Shown here: one piece after another, positions 61,792 to 64,000 of the stretch
Numbering within the stretch: position 1 is the stretch's first letter
Layout of the letters: each line of letters starts with the position of its first letter
NCBI GenBank assembly: GCA_040772225.1
Contig: JAXGYO010000005.1
Location: 1 to 64,000 of the forward strand
Reading direction: 5' to 3'
DNA: 64,000 bases
From: JAAYED01 sp040772225
GTDB lineage: Bacteria; Chloroflexota; Anaerolineae; UBA1429
The notes under the pieces: generated by a model
Databases searched by the model: none
What the model was told of the DNA's origin: nothing
The model's input: only the letters and a program-made list of their open reading frames with translations
Position numbers and translations under genes: made by a program

Positions 61792-61940
61792 CCCAAAAAA
61801 GAATGATTCTGCCGCTACATTGACGTGTCGCGCGATTATGGTTTTGTGTTTGCAGCATTGGTCCGGCGTTGCCGGGGCGCAGTGGCCCGTAGCGGTTGTG
61901 CGACGGGCGGTGTTTGGTCATAGCGGTGGAGGGAGATACT

Positions 61941-63302
61941 ATGCGACGGGTTCTGATCAACATCGTACTGGCGTTCACACTGCTGGCGCTGGCGGCGGTC
62001 CCCGCCTTTGCCGCGCCCGATCCCAGTATCGGGATCAACGTCGTCCTTACGGGCGATGTCACCAAAGAGGCTCTGGCGGAGCTGGGCAAGTTCGGCAAGG
62101 TTCAGGATGTGATCTATGCCATCGACGCCCTGACCATGAAGATCAAGAGCAGCCAGTTGCCCGCGATCCAGGCGCTGGACTTTGTCTCTGCGGCCAACCC
62201 CGATGCCGAGCGCACCGGCGCCCCCATCGACACGGTCTCTGCTGAGGATTTCTCCGATGGTCTGAGCACCTGGGACCTGGACGTGATTAATGTCACCAAT
62301 CCCGGCGCTGGTAGGACGGTCGATTTCGACGGCACAGGCGTCTATGTGGCCGTGCTGGACACGGGCCTGGTGGACACCTGGCGGCAGTTCTTCCCCGAGG
62401 AGCGCATCGCGGTCGAGTACGCCAGGTCCTTTGGCGGCGGCGGCGGAGAGGTGGGCAACGTGTCCGAGCAGCCGAACAAGTGGGAGCACGACCAGAACTC
62501 GCACGGCACCCACGTCACCAGCACCATCCTGGGCTACAGCATGAGCGGCACGCCCGTCAACGGCGTGGCCCCCATGGCCAAAGTCATCCCGGTCAAGGTC
62601 CTGAACCAGAACGGCAGCGGCTGGTCCTCGGTGGTCGCCCGCGGCATCGAGTACATCGGCGAGCTGAAGGCGGGCCCTCTGGCCGACTATCCCGTGGTGA
62701 TCAACATGAGCCTCGGCGGCTCGGAGCTTGACGCTGTGGAAAAGGCCGCCATCGACTATGCCATCGCGCAGGGCGTGATCATCGTCGCCTCGGCGGGCAA
62801 CAGTGGAATGGCGGGCATGGGCTACCCCGGCGCCTACGAGCCCGTGATCTCGGTCGCGGCCTCGGGCTGGGTCGGCGAGTGGACTTCTGGCGGTTGGTGG
62901 ACAGGAGACGTTGCAGACCCAACCGATCCTGACGACATGTACATCACCGCCTTCTCCAGCCGTGAATTGGATGGCCAGGATCTCGATGTGGCTGCACCCG
63001 GCTCGTGGACCGTGGGCCCCTACAAGATCAATAGCGGCAACCGGCTCTCGTACTACTACCTCGGCGGCACCTCGATGGCCAGCCCACACGTGGCCGGCAT
63101 CGTGGCGCTGATGGCGCAGAAGAACCCGGCGCTCACGGCACCCAACGCAGAGGCAATCCTCGAAGGATCGGCGCTGTATCTGGCACCCGGCTGTCGTACG
63201 GTGAATACGCCGTATGGCTACGCCGCAGAGTACTGCTGGGATGCCGACGCCACGGGCGCGGGCATCGCGCGGGCGGACGCAGCGCTGGCCGCAACACCCT
63301 GA
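61941..63302 (+). CDS. Secreted subtilisin-like serine protease (S8)
   Basis: 453-residue exported protease. Signal peptide: IVLAFTLLALAAVPAFAAPD. An inhibitor-I9-like propeptide (about 27-100) is followed by the catalytic domain with triad Asp140 (VAVLDTGL), His188 (NSHGTHVTS) and Ser378 (GGTSMASPHVAGIVALMAQ), plus oxyanion ASAGNSGMAGMG. GGAGGGAG lies before the ATG. A terminator follows. Confidence 0.93.
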   Translation: MRRVLINIVLAFTLLALAAVPAFAAPDPSIGINVVLTGDVTKEALAELGKFGKVQDVIYAIDALTMKIKSSQLPAIQALDFVSAANPDAERTGAPIDTVSAEDFSDGLSTWDLDVINVTNPGAGRTVDFDGTGVYVAVLDTGLVDTWRQFFPEERIAVEYARSFGGGGGEVGNVSEQPNKWEHDQNSHGTHVTSTILGYSMSGTPVNGVAPMAKVIPVKVLNQNGSGWSSVVARGIEYIGELKAGPLADYPVVINMSLGGSELDAVEKAAIDYAIAQGVIIVASAGNSGMAGMGYPGAYEPVISVAASGWVGEWTSGGWWTGDVADPTDPDDMYITAFSSRELDGQDLDVAAPGSWTVGPYKINSGNRLSYYYLGGTSMASPHVAGIVALMAQKNPALTAPNAEAILEGSALYLAPGCRTVNTPYGYAAEYCWDADATGAGIARADAALAATP

Positions 63303-63331
63303 CCTTGTGCTGAGCTGAACGGTAACGTTCG

Positions 63332-63365
63332 AAAAGGGCTACTGGCAAGTGCCAGCGGCCCTTTT
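63332..63365 (+). terminator. Rho-independent terminator
   Basis: AAAAGGGC (63332-63339) with GCCCTTTT (63358-63365), inner CTGGC/GCCAG, followed by AGCGC. The U-run is inside the stem base. It ends the subtilisin transcript. Confidence 0.75.
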
Positions 63366-63371
63366 AGCGCT

Positions 63372-64000
63372 GGGGCGGTCGGCGTCCTCCGTTGGGGTAC
63401 TCATCGCCGCCGACCCGTCCGGGGGTGCTGCGCATGAGGTCAGCGAGGACGCTGACCTTCCGTACAGACTACGGAGCGGTCGGCGTCCTCCGCTGGGGCG
63501 GTCGGCGTAAGCGATGTACTCATCGCCGCCGACCCGTCCGGGGTGCTGCAAGAGGTCAGCGGGGACGGTCAGCGAGGACGTCTGACCGTTTCCATGTACG
63601 CATCGCCGCCGACCCGTCCGGGGTGCTGCGCAAGTGGTCAGCGGGGACGCTGACCTTCCATGTACCACCCCGCCGACCCGTCCGGGGGTGCTGCGCATGA
63701 GGTCAGCGGGGACGCTGACCTTCCATGTACCATCGCCGCCGACCCGTCCGGGGTGCTGCGCAAGAGGTCAGCGGGGACGCTGACCTTCCATGTACCACCC
63801 CGCCGACCCGTCCGGGGGTGCTGCGCAAGTGGTCAGCGGGGACGCTGACCTTCCATGTACCACCCCGCCGACCCGTCCGGGGGTGCTGCGCATGAGGTCA
63901 GCGAGGACGCTGACCATCCATGTACGCATCGCCGCCGACCCGTCCGGGGGTGCTGCGCATGAGGTCAGCGGGGACGCTGACCTTCCATGTACCACCCCGC
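63372..64000. repeat. Tandem array of about 65-bp units to the window edge
   Basis: Eight units, spaced 65-67 bases apart in the regular part, each with CCGACCCGTCCGGGG and a GGTCAGCGGGGACGCTGACC hairpin. Units alternate between ACGCATCGCCGCCGACCC and ACCACCCCGCCGACCC starts. The first two copies are longer and irregular (GGTCGGCGTCCTCCG insertions). Not a CRISPR, as there are no unique spacers, and no continuous frame. Confidence 0.85.

Noticed and set aside
63372..64000. CRISPR array
   Set aside because: Units of 65 bases are nearly identical over their full length and there are no unique spacers.

Overview
The window is GC-rich bacterial chromosome of about 64 kb with intact housekeeping and accessory genes on both strands. 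No rRNA, tRNA, transposase or CRISPR array was seen. The mix suggests Chloroflexota (Anaerolineae-like): several secreted SH3/LysM/PA14 proteins, a tungsten-type aldehyde ferredoxin oxidoreductase, HEAT and ADP-ribosylglycohydrolase genes, a universal stress-DUF389 fusion and (CCATGGACGATGGA)-type intergenic repeats. This assignment is inference; no marker gene is present.

1-6.3 kb: the left edge cuts an alpha-L-fucosidase (minus) with an unusual ribbon-helix-helix-like N-terminus. Two tandem MsrB-type lipoproteins follow (the first has lost catalytic residues), then an aldo/keto reductase, a polyferredoxin plus aldehyde ferredoxin oxidoreductase pair, and a LacI regulator. 6.4-12 kb: DMT transporter, NarL-type two-component pair, a small unknown protein and a glycine-rich RRM protein. 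12.2-21.4 kb: alkylation-repair remnant, ADP-ribosylglycohydrolase, a UGSC-family protein split by an in-frame UGA (a probable selenoprotein), a cluster of perfect palindromes, a frameshifted zinc-ribbon gene, a K+/H+ antiporter, an amidohydrolase, a CPBP protease and a secreted protein. 21.5-31.3 kb: membrane glycosyltransferase coupled to a USP-DUF389 protein, an M6-like metalloprotease with a Pro-rich membrane partner, a HEAT protein and an MscS channel.

31.6-34.4 kb: a translationally coupled operon (small protein, phage-type terminase large subunit, sigma factor) starts at a strong promoter overlapped by a LexA-like palindrome. The same promoter/operator layout precedes a DnaA-domain-I winged-helix gene at 57.3 kb, so both may form one damage-inducible regulon. 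34.5-41.1 kb: nitroreductase and a type III restriction-modification system. Its methylase gene carries a roughly 460-bp insertion encoding a four-helix-bundle (IVP/Avd-like) protein in another frame, yet the host reading frame stays open.

41.2-51.5 kb: FAD oxidoreductase, prohibitin, four secreted SH3-domain proteins, a 2'-5' RNA ligase-like protein, a Na+/Ca2+ exchanger with a PII-like partner, and an ABC-transporter remnant. 51.6-60.8 kb: DUF1801, DinB, a frameshifted HAD gene, MFS, GNAT, aldo/keto reductase, zinc-ribbon membrane protein, the DnaA-domain-I gene, MATE transporter and two Lys-rich mini-proteins. 60.9-64 kb: pirin, a subtilisin and, to the right edge, a 65-bp tandem-repeat array.

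Main leads: the UGA-containing UGSC gene with a SECIS-like hairpin; the four-helix-bundle element inside mod; the shared LexA-like control of the orphan terminase/sigma operon and the DnaA-domain-I gene; and the RHH-fucosidase fusion.
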